Below, piece by piece: positions 18,178-26,159 of a DNA stretch of 64,000 nt. The translations under genes and the position numbers were made by a program. Each line of letters starts with the position of its first letter. The stretch's first letter is position 1. The notes beneath the pieces were generated by a model. That model saw nothing but the letters and a program-made list of their open reading frames with translations, had not been told where the DNA came from and searched no databases. The DNA comes from Conservatibacter flavescens. GTDB taxonomy: Bacteria; Pseudomonadota; Gammaproteobacteria; Enterobacterales; Pasteurellaceae. Where the stretch lies: positions 186,001 to 250,000 of the forward strand of contig NZ_PHHA01000003.1 in NCBI RefSeq assembly GCF_002795425.1, in the 5' to 3' direction.

Positions 18178-18858
18178 ATGACATCTCAATTTAAATTAAT
18201 TGGTTTCGATTTAGACGGAACTTTAGTCGATAGTTTGCCGGATTTAGCGTTATCGGTAAACTCGGCTTTAGCAGAATTAGGTTTACCACAGGCGCCAGAA
18301 GCATTAGTAATGACCTGGATTGGAAATGGTGCGGATATTTTGAGTGCCCGCGCGTTAGATTGGGCTTGTGCACAGGCTGATAACCGAGCGTTAAGCGATG
18401 AAGAAGTGAAACATTTTAAACGCCGTTTCGGTTTCTATTATGGTGAAAATATTTGTAATATTAGCCGTTTGTATCCAAATGTGAAAGAAACCTTAGAAAA
18501 GTTACACGCGGCCGGATATGCATTAGCGGTGGTAACAAATAAACCAACCAAACATGTACAACCGGTGTTGGCGGCGTTTGGGATCGATCATTTGTTTTGT
18601 GAAATGCTGGGGGGGCAGTCATTACCTGCTATTAAGCCACATCCAGCACCATTGTATTATTTATGTGGTAAGTTTGGTTTATATCCAAAACAAATCTTAT
18701 TTGTGGGTGATTCAAAAAATGATATTTTAGCTGCTCATGCTGCGGGCTGCGCTGCAGTGGGATTAACCTATGGCTATAATTATAATATCCCGATTGCGGA
18801 AAGTTGCCCGGATTGGGTATTTGATGATTTTGCTGACATTTTGTCTGTAGTGCGTTAA
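18178..18858 (+). CDS. gph: Phosphoglycolate phosphatase
   Basis: This 226-residue HAD-superfamily phosphatase dephosphorylates 2-phosphoglycolate, which arises from repair of oxidised DNA ends. HAD motif I is FDLDGTLVDS (about residues 9-18, with both catalytic Asp residues), motif II VVTNKP (about 119-124), and motif IV FVGDSKNDILAA (about 179-190). A helical cap domain lies between motifs I and II. Length is slightly shorter than E. coli Gph (252). It is 17 bases after rpe. Confidence 0.96.
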   Translation: MTSQFKLIGFDLDGTLVDSLPDLALSVNSALAELGLPQAPEALVMTWIGNGADILSARALDWACAQADNRALSDEEVKHFKRRFGFYYGENICNISRLYPNVKETLEKLHAAGYALAVVTNKPTKHVQPVLAAFGIDHLFCEMLGGQSLPAIKPHPAPLYYLCGKFGLYPKQILFVGDSKNDILAAHAAGCAAVGLTYGYNYNIPIAESCPDWVFDDFADILSVVR

Positions 18859-18918
18859 AAAAGATGAGTAAAACTCACCGCACTTTGTCGTTGAATAAAA
18901 AATAAGGAAAAGAATGAA

Positions 18919-19923
18919 ATGACAAAACCCGTTGTCTTTAGTGGCGTTCAGCCATCTGGCGAACTAACCATTGGTAACTATTTGGGCGCGTTACGCCAAT
19001 TCGTACAAATGCAAGACGATTATGATTGTTTATATTGTATCGTTGATCAACATGCAATTACAGTGCGACAAGATCCACAGGCGTTACGTAAAGCCAGTTT
19101 AGATGTGTTGGCGTTGTATTTGGCTTGTGGTATTGATCCGAAGAAAAGTACCGTGTTTATTCAGTCCCATGTACCGGAACATGCACAGTTAGCATGGGTA
19201 TTGAATTGTTATACCTATTTCGGCGAAATGGGGCGTATGACACAATTTAAAGATAAGTCGGCACGCCACGCAGATAATATTAATGTGGGGCTATTTACTT
19301 ATCCTGTGCTTATGGCTGCAGATATTTTGCTATATCAAGCTAATCAAGTGCCGGTAGGGGAAGATCAGAAGCAACATTTAGAGATCACACGTGATATCGC
19401 AAATCGTTTTAATGCGTTGTATGGCGAAGGAATGTTTGCGATTCCAGAAGTGTTTATTGCAAAATCTGGGGCGCGCGTGATGTCTTTACAGGATCCTGAA
19501 AAGAAAATGTCAAAATCTGATGATAATCGTAATAATGTGATTACATTATTGGAAGATCCAAAATCAGTGGCGAAAAAAATTAAACGAGCAGTTACTGATT
19601 CTGATGAACCACCAATCGTACGTTATGATCGCCAAAATAAAGCCGGTGTATCTAATTTAATTGATATCTTGCATGGCGTGACAGGGAAACCTATTGCAGA
19701 AATTGAAGCGGAATTTGAAGGCAAGATGTATGGGCATTTAAAAACCGAAGTGGCGGATCGTGTGTCTGAAATGCTCATTGGCTTACAAGAACGTTTTTGG
19801 CATTACCGCAATAATGAAGAGTTATTAAATCAAATCGCAGCAGAAGGGGCAACCAAAGCACGCCAAAAAGCAAAGGCAACATTGGAAAAAGTCTATAATG
19901 CGATTGGTTTTGTGATGCCATAA
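18919..19923 (+). CDS. trpS: Tryptophanyl-tRNA synthetase
   Basis: This 334-residue class I aminoacyl-tRNA synthetase charges tRNA-Trp. The HIGH-like motif appears as [13 protein letters not shown] (about residues 14-26), and the KMSKS loop is intact as KKMSKSDDN (about 194-202). [15 protein letters not shown] is also typical. Length equals that of E. coli TrpS (334). It follows gph by 60 bases in the conserved order; the gap contains an ACCGCACTT uptake signal and a weak short hairpin. Confidence 0.98.
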   Translation: MTKPVVFSGVQPSGELTIGNYLGALRQFVQMQDDYDCLYCIVDQHAITVRQDPQALRKASLDVLALYLACGIDPKKSTVFIQSHVPEHAQLAWVLNCYTYFGEMGRMTQFKDKSARHADNINVGLFTYPVLMAADILLYQANQVPVGEDQKQHLEITRDIANRFNALYGEGMFAIPEVFIAKSGARVMSLQDPEKKMSKSDDNRNNVITLLEDPKSVAKKIKRAVTDSDEPPIVRYDRQNKAGVSNLIDILHGVTGKPIAEIEAEFEGKMYGHLKTEVADRVSEMLIGLQERFWHYRNNEELLNQIAAEGATKARQKAKATLEKVYNAIGFVMP

Positions 19924-19932
19924 GAATAGCGC

Positions 19933-20409
19933 ATGCAATCTAAGTTATTAACACGCGATCCCATTAAAGTTGTCGCCTCATATGAGGCGGCGAAAGGTGT
20001 GCTGGCCCTCATGGTGGCTGTCGCCGTTGTGATTTGGCGCAATGCATTGCCCGAGGTGATACAAAGCTTAATTTTTTATCTTCGACATCTTTTTGGAAGC
20101 TTAATCGCGACTCAATTAGATTATTGGGGAGATAAAGTAGAGGCTGCAGCCCATTATGGAAGTTGGGCTGCGTTAGCGCTGTTTTGTTATAGTCTATTAC
20201 GTTTTTTGGAAGCTTACGGGCTTTTTCGTTCACGTAGTTGGGCATATTGGTTTAGCTTATTGGGTTATGGGTTATTTTTACCACTAGAAATGTATAAGCT
20301 TATACAAAACCTTGATAGTTTGATGCATTGGCTTGTGGTCATTATTAACTTGTTGGTTATATGGGTGATGTATCAACAAATGCGACGTAAAGGGCTATTG
20401 AATAAGTAA
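19933..20409 (+). CDS. DUF2127-type membrane protein
   Basis: This 158-residue protein has about four hydrophobic helices, roughly at residues 22-40, 72-90, 100-118 and 128-148. The start VVASYEAAKGVLALMVAV and the later RFLEAYGLFRSRSWAYWFS fit the DUF2127 family of small inner-membrane proteins with no known function. It starts 9 bases after trpS and could be co-transcribed with it. A hairpin at 20418 separates it from hexA. Confidence 0.75.
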   Translation: MQSKLLTRDPIKVVASYEAAKGVLALMVAVAVVIWRNALPEVIQSLIFYLRHLFGSLIATQLDYWGDKVEAAAHYGSWAALALFCYSLLRFLEAYGLFRSRSWAYWFSLLGYGLFLPLEMYKLIQNLDSLMHWLVVIINLLVIWVMYQQMRRKGLLNK

Positions 20410-20417
20410 GTGAAGAG

Positions 20418-20439
20418 AGGAACAGAATTATCTGTTCCT
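20418..20439. terminator. Hairpin between converging genes
   Basis: AGGAACAGA, loop ATTA, TCTGTTCCT is a perfect 9-base stem between the DUF2127 gene and the converging capsule export operon; it just touches the hexA stop codon. T-tracts are short, so termination efficiency is uncertain. Confidence 0.6.
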
Positions 20440-21085
20440 ATGATTTATTGTAGTATTGATAAGCTTCATCAATAGATGGAAAAGAATGCATATATCCTTC
20501 TTCTAAAACTAATGCATTGTCACAATATTCACGAATTGCCGCAGGGCTATGAGAAACTAAAATAATAGATCGATCTTTGCGCTTTTCGAATAACTCGTGT
20601 TTACACTTGGCGGCAAAGCGCGAATCACCTACCGCGATAACTTCATCAATTAAATAACAATCAAACTCGACAGAAAGGGATAACGCGAAAGCAAGCCGTG
20701 CTTTCATACCTGAAGAATATTTTTTCACAGGTTCATAGAGATATTCCCCTAACTCTGAGAATTCTTCTGTAAAACGTTTCACATAATCGACGTCTACATT
20801 ATAAATACGACAAATAAAGCGCAAATTATCCATTCCCGTTAAGCTGCCTTGAAAAGCGCCACTAAATGCTAATGGCCAAGAAATACTCATTTCTCGACGG
20901 ATAGTACCGCTTGTTGGTGGCTCAACGCCACTTATTAAACGAATTAATGTCGATTTCCCCGCGCCATTACGTCCCAAAATACCCACTTTCTCGCCTTTTT
21001 TAAGCTGAAAATTAATATCATGTAACACAGTTTTATAACCGCGACGTGTTAAATAACGCTTATTAACATGTTCCACACTGATCAT
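20438..21085 (-). CDS. hexA: Capsule export ABC transporter ATPase HexA (KpsT/CtrD/BexA family)
   Basis: This 215-residue ATPase energises export of group 2 capsular polysaccharide through HexB. Walker A is GRNGAGKST (about residues 38-46), the signature is [16 protein letters not shown] (about 123-138), and Walker B is [12 protein letters not shown] (about 142-153). It starts with [15 protein letters not shown], typical of BexA/CtrD. The start overlaps the end of hexB by 4 bases, so the two are translationally coupled. It is the last gene of the minus-strand hexD-hexC-hexB-hexA export operon. Confidence 0.96.
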   Translation of the reverse strand: MISVEHVNKRYLTRRGYKTVLHDINFQLKKGEKVGILGRNGAGKSTLIRLISGVEPPTSGTIRREMSISWPLAFSGAFQGSLTGMDNLRFICRIYNVDVDYVKRFTEEFSELGEYLYEPVKKYSSGMKARLAFALSLSVEFDCYLIDEVIAVGDSRFAAKCKHELFEKRKDRSIILVSHSPAAIREYCDNALVLEEGYMHSFPSIDEAYQYYNKS

Positions 21086-21879
21086 GATGGTTCAATTCCT
21101 TTACTAAAATGCTTAACCATTAATAAGCCAACGAATAACAAAACAAGGTTACAAATTAATAAATACCATGGGTTTTCATAAGTGATGACAGTTGAGCCAA
21201 AATAGCCATGGCGAAACATTTCTGTTCCATGGATCATTGGAACCCAAAGTACATAATGGTGATATTGGCTTGGAATGGCGTGGACAAAAAACATCGCACC
21301 AGAAAGAGGGAACATCACGAAGCTAAGCGTTCCCCAAATCTTTCCAAAGGCCTCAATTTCTTGAGCAATAGAACAAATAATTAAGCCCAAGCCAATAGCA
21401 AACATTGCCATTAACAACCAAGCTAGCAACATATAGAATGTATCGTGTGGCATATTCATCCAACCGATAGCAATAAAGAAGCCCATTAGGACGATTTGGG
21501 CAATGGTGGCGCCTGCAATTTCGAGTAGCATACGAGCAAATAAAGTATCTAATACGCGCACGTTACGATGATATAACAAGCTAATATTGGCGCTGATTGC
21601 CCCAATAGCACGGTTAGATGCATTTCGCCACATCATCATCAAGGGATAGCCAGTAATGGCGAAAGCAACAATATTGAGTGTGGAAAATGCATCTGCACGT
21701 ATATATCGCCAAAATAAAACAATGAGCAGTGTCATTACCATTGGCTCAACAAATAACCATAAAAAGCCAATATTATTACGCCCATAACGCGTAATAATTT
21801 CACGCATTAACAACGCATTAATAACACGACATTGAATTGCTAATGATTGTCGAAATGTCGTTTGATCTCCGTATTGCAT
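21082..21879 (-). CDS. hexB: Capsule export permease HexB (KpsM/CtrC/BexB family)
   Basis: This 265-residue inner-membrane ABC-2 permease has about six helices and a typical [18 protein letters not shown]-like N-terminus (here [20 protein letters not shown], residues about 17-36). With HexA it moves the lipid-anchored polysaccharide across the inner membrane. It contains [18 protein letters not shown] near residue 220, a typical region of BexB/CtrC proteins. It overlaps hexC by one base and hexA by four. Length is standard for the family. Confidence 0.96.
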   Translation of the reverse strand: MQYGDQTTFRQSLAIQCRVINALLMREIITRYGRNNIGFLWLFVEPMVMTLLIVLFWRYIRADAFSTLNIVAFAITGYPLMMMWRNASNRAIGAISANISLLYHRNVRVLDTLFARMLLEIAGATIAQIVLMGFFIAIGWMNMPHDTFYMLLAWLLMAMFAIGLGLIICSIAQEIEAFGKIWGTLSFVMFPLSGAMFFVHAIPSQYHHYVLWVPMIHGTEMFRHGYFGSTVITYENPWYLLICNLVLLFVGLLMVKHFSKGIEPS

Positions 21880-23030
21880 TAGTTTTTATGCTCTCTCACA
21901 CTGGCAATTAATAAACTTAATACCCCATAAATCATTAGACCGATGAAGAACGTAGCTAAAATGTTATAAAGGCGATAAGGTTCCAGGGCTAAGTCTGGTT
22001 TACTTGGTTGATTGATAATTTCCAAATAAAGCTGCTTACGATCGGCTTCCCCTTTCGCATTTTGTAAAGAGGTAATTGCTGTACTGAGCTGCTGTTGTGC
22101 TAGAGTATTATCTAAAACTAAACGTTGATATTCTGCGGTTTGGTTTGCAAGAGAATTTCCCCCGCCAAGCACACGTTGAATTTGTTTTTGAATTTCAGCC
22201 TTAATACTTTTTTCACGAACTTGTAAGGTATTTACCTGTGGATTTTGTGGTGAAATTGAACGTACTTGATCTAATTGCGTTTGAATATTAATAAGCTCGT
22301 CTTGTAAACGCGAAATTAAGCTGAGCTGAACTTCTGATTGAGATTGTAAATCAAAAATACCATGTTCAATACGGTATTTGCTCAAGGCCGCAGCAGATTC
22401 AGCTACGCGCTTTTCAGCTTCTTTCACCGATTGTTCCGCAAAAATAATGGTGTCACGTCTTGCACGATCGTTAAGGCGATTAATTAAGGCCTCACCTTGT
22501 TTTAATAACTCTATGTTGATTTTTTGTCCTTCTTCAGGATCAAAAGCTCGAATACTCAGTGTCGCAATGCCACTCAGGGCATCTACGCTAACCGTTTGAC
22601 GTTTGCGAAAATATTGGTAAAAAGCTTCATTTTCATCGGATAAACCCAATGGATTAAAACGTGCAAAAAAATCGCCTTTATCTTCATAAAATTGACGAAC
22701 AGGCAATGTATGCCCTAGCTGCTCTAGAGCATTTCGAGAAGTGATAAACTCTTGCACACTATAAGTATCATCTTGGGAGCGTGCGAATCCTACACTTTGT
22801 AATAGCGCGCCAACGCCGCTAAGAGAAGCCTGATTTTGTGAAGAACGCACGACAAAGCTAGATTCAGATACATAAATATCTGAAGCCCAAAAACTAAAAT
22901 AAAATAATGAACAAAAAGTCGGTAATGCTACAGTAATCCAAAAGAGCGGTCGAAATTTATGTAAAAATGATTTTTTCTTGTTCGGTACCGTCTTCTGTGT
23001 AGCAACCTGCGTTTCAATGATTTCTGTCAT
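21879..23030 (-). CDS. hexC: Capsule export inner-membrane periplasmic adaptor HexC (KpsE/CtrB/BexC family)
   Basis: This 383-residue polysaccharide co-polymerase-like adaptor bridges the ABC exporter and the outer-membrane HexD. It has a cytoplasmic basic N-terminus, a membrane helix near residues 29-49 (FWITVALPTFCSLFYFSFWA), a long periplasmic coiled-coil region (about 190-340) and a second helix near the C-terminus (LATFFIGLMIYGVLSLLIAS). The SSFVVRSSQNQASLSG region is typical of CtrB/BexC. It is coupled to hexB and lies 9 bases after hexD. Confidence 0.96.
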   Translation of the reverse strand: MTEIIETQVATQKTVPNKKKSFLHKFRPLFWITVALPTFCSLFYFSFWASDIYVSESSFVVRSSQNQASLSGVGALLQSVGFARSQDDTYSVQEFITSRNALEQLGHTLPVRQFYEDKGDFFARFNPLGLSDENEAFYQYFRKRQTVSVDALSGIATLSIRAFDPEEGQKINIELLKQGEALINRLNDRARRDTIIFAEQSVKEAEKRVAESAAALSKYRIEHGIFDLQSQSEVQLSLISRLQDELINIQTQLDQVRSISPQNPQVNTLQVREKSIKAEIQKQIQRVLGGGNSLANQTAEYQRLVLDNTLAQQQLSTAITSLQNAKGEADRKQLYLEIINQPSKPDLALEPYRLYNILATFFIGLMIYGVLSLLIASVREHKN

Positions 23031-23039
23031 GATATATCC

Positions 23040-24203
23040 TTATAAATTATTCACGCTATTGACCGTACTTGTAACGGGAGAACTAATGGAGAAAATAATG
23101 CGTAAGAATTTTTGGAATTCAGCCAGTGGCGCATTAGAGACATACACAATGTCGCGATTTTGAATTGGGAAACGTTGTAACCAAAACATTGATTTTGGCT
23201 CGAGTAAATTCATGCGATATACCGTAGGCACATCCATACCCTTGCTATAACCACGACTTGCCCAAAAATTTTGCTGAGTTAGAGAGAGAGAATCAAAAGG
23301 TAAATAGCGGAACACAAAAATACCACGTGGATCAGAACGTGTATCAATTAGCCCTCCCATGCGCCCAATGGCTTCTGCGAGGGTTAAACCTTTCGCTGAA
23401 AATTTCACTTGCTTATTCGCGCCAACCGCACCTAACGCAGTGAAACTCAACGGATTATTTAGGAGAGAAACGACATCACCAGAACGCAAAACGATATTTT
23501 CCTGTGGGTTCGCTGCTAATGTTTCTAAAGAGATGGTTTTCACCTGGCTGCCACGGGTCAGTTGTACAGAAATATCTTCCGCATTTTCACTTACACCACC
23601 TACAGCCGCAACCGCATCTAATACGCGTTCACCATGAGCGGTTAACGGCATGCGGATACTATTACCTTGACGTAGTACTGTAACATTCGCGGAATTATTT
23701 TTGACTAAACGAACCATAGCTTGTGGCTGATTAGCCATCGGCTTGAGGCGATTAACGATTTCACGTTGAATTTGTTCGGGCGTTTTTCCTCTAACATGTA
23801 CCGCGCCTAAAAATGGAATTGTGATTTTGCCAGCCTCACTAACCATTTGCTCGGGTAAGCTTGTCAGTTGTGAACTCCCTGTCCCACTTTGATTTAACAC
23901 AGAACCAAATAACACAGCTGGAGGTGCTTCCCAAATCATGACATCAAGCATATCTCCTGAGTTAACCGTACCGAAATAATTTCGTCCTGTTTGTGGGAAC
24001 TGTGAGAATGATTGGGCTTGTTGTTGATTGAATAAGGTCGTCGTAATATTGTCATCAATTTCGACTACATTCACGACAGGCAATGTACTTGATTCGTTTT
24101 GTAACCCCATAATGCTACTTTGGCTAGGGCCTGAAGTTGGCATGGCATTACAAGCCATCAATAAGGTACAAAAACTTAAAGGAAAGAGATATTTTTTTAT
24201 CAT
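23040..24203 (-). CDS. hexD: Capsule export outer-membrane lipoprotein HexD (CtrA/BexD/Wza-like OPX)
   Basis: This 387-residue outer-membrane polysaccharide export protein has a lipoprotein signal with lipobox LLMAC (Cys18). The polysaccharide export motif region GTVNSGDMLDVMIWEAP is followed by GKITIPFLGAVHVRGKTPEQIQ and further SLBB-type domains. It forms the outer-membrane channel for the capsule. It is the first gene of the hexDCBA operon, with a promoter in the divergent intergenic region. The homologue in Neisseria, ctrA, is also divergent from the synthesis genes. Confidence 0.95.
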   Translation of the reverse strand: MIKKYLFPLSFCTLLMACNAMPTSGPSQSSIMGLQNESSTLPVVNVVEIDDNITTTLFNQQQAQSFSQFPQTGRNYFGTVNSGDMLDVMIWEAPPAVLFGSVLNQSGTGSSQLTSLPEQMVSEAGKITIPFLGAVHVRGKTPEQIQREIVNRLKPMANQPQAMVRLVKNNSANVTVLRQGNSIRMPLTAHGERVLDAVAAVGGVSENAEDISVQLTRGSQVKTISLETLAANPQENIVLRSGDVVSLLNNPLSFTALGAVGANKQVKFSAKGLTLAEAIGRMGGLIDTRSDPRGIFVFRYLPFDSLSLTQQNFWASRGYSKGMDVPTVYRMNLLEPKSMFWLQRFPIQNRDIVYVSNAPLAEFQKFLRIIFSISSPVTSTVNSVNNL

Positions 24204-24239
24204 AGCTTTTTATTATTAGACTGAATAAAAGTTGGCACT

Positions 24240-24268
24240 ATTTTAATGTGCTTAATTGAAATTAGCAA
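24240..24268 (-). promoter_or_regulatory. Putative promoter of hexDCBA
   Basis: On the minus strand TTGCTA and TAAAAT are separated by 17 bases, about 35 bases before the hexD start codon. That is a good sigma-70 match (4/6 and 5/6). The sequence between 24204 and 24493 is very AT-rich and carries the divergent capsule promoters; no ops/JUMPstart element was seen. Confidence 0.5.
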
Positions 24269-24430
24269 AATTTTGTAGCAAATAAACATCGAATAATCGC
24301 CCTTAGTATTATGCATTCGGCTTATTTAATATGCATAAAGTTGCTTTGCTGAACGGTTTGAGTATTCTTAATACAACAGAGACATGTGAGATTGAAATTA
24401 TGATGAGCCTTAATTAAATTTATGGTACAA

Positions 24431-24460
24431 TTGAGAACAATAATTGTCTTAATATATAAC
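24431..24460 (+). promoter_or_regulatory. Putative promoter of the capsule synthesis operon
   Basis: TTGAGA and TATAAC are separated by 18 bases and the -10 box ends 33 bases before the tagD start codon. This is the only good sigma-70 candidate I found close upstream of the gene. AT-rich surroundings would suit nucleoid proteins such as Fis or H-NS, known to act on capsule promoters in P. multocida; that part is inference. Confidence 0.45.
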
Positions 24461-24493
24461 ATAAAAAACAAATTATACTAACTTTTAGGGTCT

Positions 24494-24883
24494 ATGAAAA
24501 AAGTTTTGACTTACGGCACGTTTGATCTACTTCATTATGGCCATATTAACCTTTTGAAACGGGCGAAAGCCTTAGGAGATCATTTAACCGTTGCAGTTTC
24601 TACCGATGAATTTAATTTAGGTAAAGGAAAAGTATGTGCTTATCCTTATGAAGAGCGAGCCTATATTGTGGAATCTATACGTTTTGTGGATTTAGTGATT
24701 CCTGAGAGGAGTTGGGAGCAAAAGATTCAAGACGTAGTTGAACACAAAATCGACATTTTCGTCATCGGCGACGATTGGCAGGGCAAGTTCGACTTCTTAA
24801 AAGAATACTGCCAGGTGGTTTATCTACCCCGCACCGAAGGGATTTCGACCACGCAGATTAAAGAGACGCTCTCCGGCCAATAA
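24494..24883 (+). CDS. tagD: Glycerol-3-phosphate cytidylyltransferase (TagD family)
   Basis: This 129-residue enzyme makes CDP-glycerol from CTP and glycerol 3-phosphate, the donor for poly(glycerol phosphate) chains. The nucleotidyltransferase motif GTFDLLHYGHINLL (His14 and His17) and the C-terminal RTEGISTTQIK are both intact, and the length matches Bacillus TagD (129). It is the first gene of the plus-strand capsule synthesis block and ends 2 bases before the next start. Its first two thirds look AT-rich like Pasteurella, while the end is richer in C and G like the downstream genes, suggesting a recombination joint within it. Confidence 0.95.
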   Translation: MKKVLTYGTFDLLHYGHINLLKRAKALGDHLTVAVSTDEFNLGKGKVCAYPYEERAYIVESIRFVDLVIPERSWEQKIQDVVEHKIDIFVIGDDWQGKFDFLKEYCQVVYLPRTEGISTTQIKETLSGQ

Positions 24884-24885
24884 CC

Positions 24886-26151
24886 ATGAAGCCGCTTCGA
24901 TCCGCACTTATCTCAAAATACCAACACGCGCCTTTTGTTCAGCGTTGCCTGCAGATTAAACACCACATCGCAGGCACTCGGCAGACCAGGGGCGTGCACG
25001 CTTATCTGTATCTTTATCAGATGGCGCAGGCATTTGAAACTGCCGATCATGTAGCTATTCATCAACTTGCCGATAAAATGCTTCAAAAAGGCGATCCTTT
25101 GGGGCATTTGTATTTGGCAAAAAGCCATTTGCTCACCAATGATAATGAGCAGGCAAAAGCAGTGTTGAGCCGGTTTTTAGCCGAAAATCCGCACCACGCC
25201 GAAGCCACCTATCTGCTGGCAGAAATTTATGTCCGATTATCGGATAAGGCAGCAGCGTGGCAATGTCTGCAAGAACTGCTGGCACATTCTAAGCGTGGCA
25301 AAACTTGGCAGCACTTATCCAATTTGGTGGATACGCCGTCTGAATTTGAGCGGTTTTGCACGCTGTTTGCCGGCTACTTTCCCGATTATCAAACCAAAGC
25401 CCTACCCTTTGATATCGCGAGCCATCTATCCAATGCCGCCACTCGTGCTGGCGATACTGGGTTTGCCCTTGAGCTTTGGCGTAGGCAGTATCGGTTGGGC
25501 GAACAGGTAAAAAATCTGCAAAAATCGACCGCTCTTAAGCAATATACGGACAAAAAAGCTGCCGCCGCGTTGGCAGCGTTAAAGCAGTGCTTGGATCATC
25601 AGCAAGTCGAATTTTTCTTAATCAGCGGTACTTTGCTCGGCTGTATTCGTGAAGGCAAACTGCTCGGACACGATAAAGACATCGATGTTGGCGTGTGGGA
25701 AACGCATACGGTGCAAGATTTGGCACGCATGATCCGCCAAAGCGGCTGCTTTTATATTTTACCGATTTACAGTCAAGATATTTTGGTGGTTCGCCATGTC
25801 AGCGGCATTACCATTGATATTTTTATCCATCATCGTGATGATGGCGATTATTGGCACGCAGGCGGTAAAACCAAGTGGAGCAACTCGCCTTTTGAGCTGA
25901 CTTACCGTCGTTTTTTGGGTCAGGAATATCTCATTCCCAAAGATTACGGGCAGTATTTGACCGAAAATTACGGTGCGGATTGGCAAATTCCGAAAACGGA
26001 TTTTGACAGCGCATTGGATACGCCGAATGTACACATTATTTCCGAGCAAGAATTTATCATTTATCTGTATAAAAAAATTATCTCAGCCGCACACAGCGAC
26101 AGACGAAATCGATATATAAAAACTTTGCGTCTGTATGGCGAAAATGTCTAG
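24886..26151 (+). CDS. LicD/fukutin-like transferase with TPR-like N-terminal region
   Basis: This 421-residue protein has an N-terminal helical part (about 40-170) with TPR-like repeats, such as HLYLAKSHLLTNDNEQAKAV and ATYLLAEIYVRLSD. The C-terminal nucleotidyltransferase-like domain has FLISGTLLGCIREG followed by DKDIDVG (Asp263, Asp265, Asp267). That G-x-LG...D-x-D-x-D pattern is typical of LicD and fukutin proteins, which transfer phosphoalcohols or sugar phosphates. In a CDP-glycerol capsule locus it could attach glycerol phosphate or another phosphodiester to the chain or primer. It carries an exact Neisseria uptake core at 25335. The precise function is unknown. Confidence 0.75.
   Translation: MKPLRSALISKYQHAPFVQRCLQIKHHIAGTRQTRGVHAYLYLYQMAQAFETADHVAIHQLADKMLQKGDPLGHLYLAKSHLLTNDNEQAKAVLSRFLAENPHHAEATYLLAEIYVRLSDKAAAWQCLQELLAHSKRGKTWQHLSNLVDTPSEFERFCTLFAGYFPDYQTKALPFDIASHLSNAATRAGDTGFALELWRRQYRLGEQVKNLQKSTALKQYTDKKAAAALAALKQCLDHQQVEFFLISGTLLGCIREGKLLGHDKDIDVGVWETHTVQDLARMIRQSGCFYILPIYSQDILVVRHVSGITIDIFIHHRDDGDYWHAGGKTKWSNSPFELTYRRFLGQEYLIPKDYGQYLTENYGADWQIPKTDFDSALDTPNVHIISEQEFIIYLYKKIISAAHSDRRNRYIKTLRLYGENV
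25335..25344 (+). repeat. Neisseria-type DNA uptake core (DUS), copy 1
   Basis: GCCGTCTGAA inside the LicD-like gene. This 10-base core drives DNA uptake in Neisseria and is foreign to Pasteurellaceae, which use AAGTGCGGT. Confidence 0.85.
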
Positions 26152-26159
26152 GACACACG

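Noticed and set aside
24204-24493. An ops/JUMPstart antitermination element before the capsule operons
   Set aside because: No GGCGGTAG-type sequence is present in the intergenic region on either strand.
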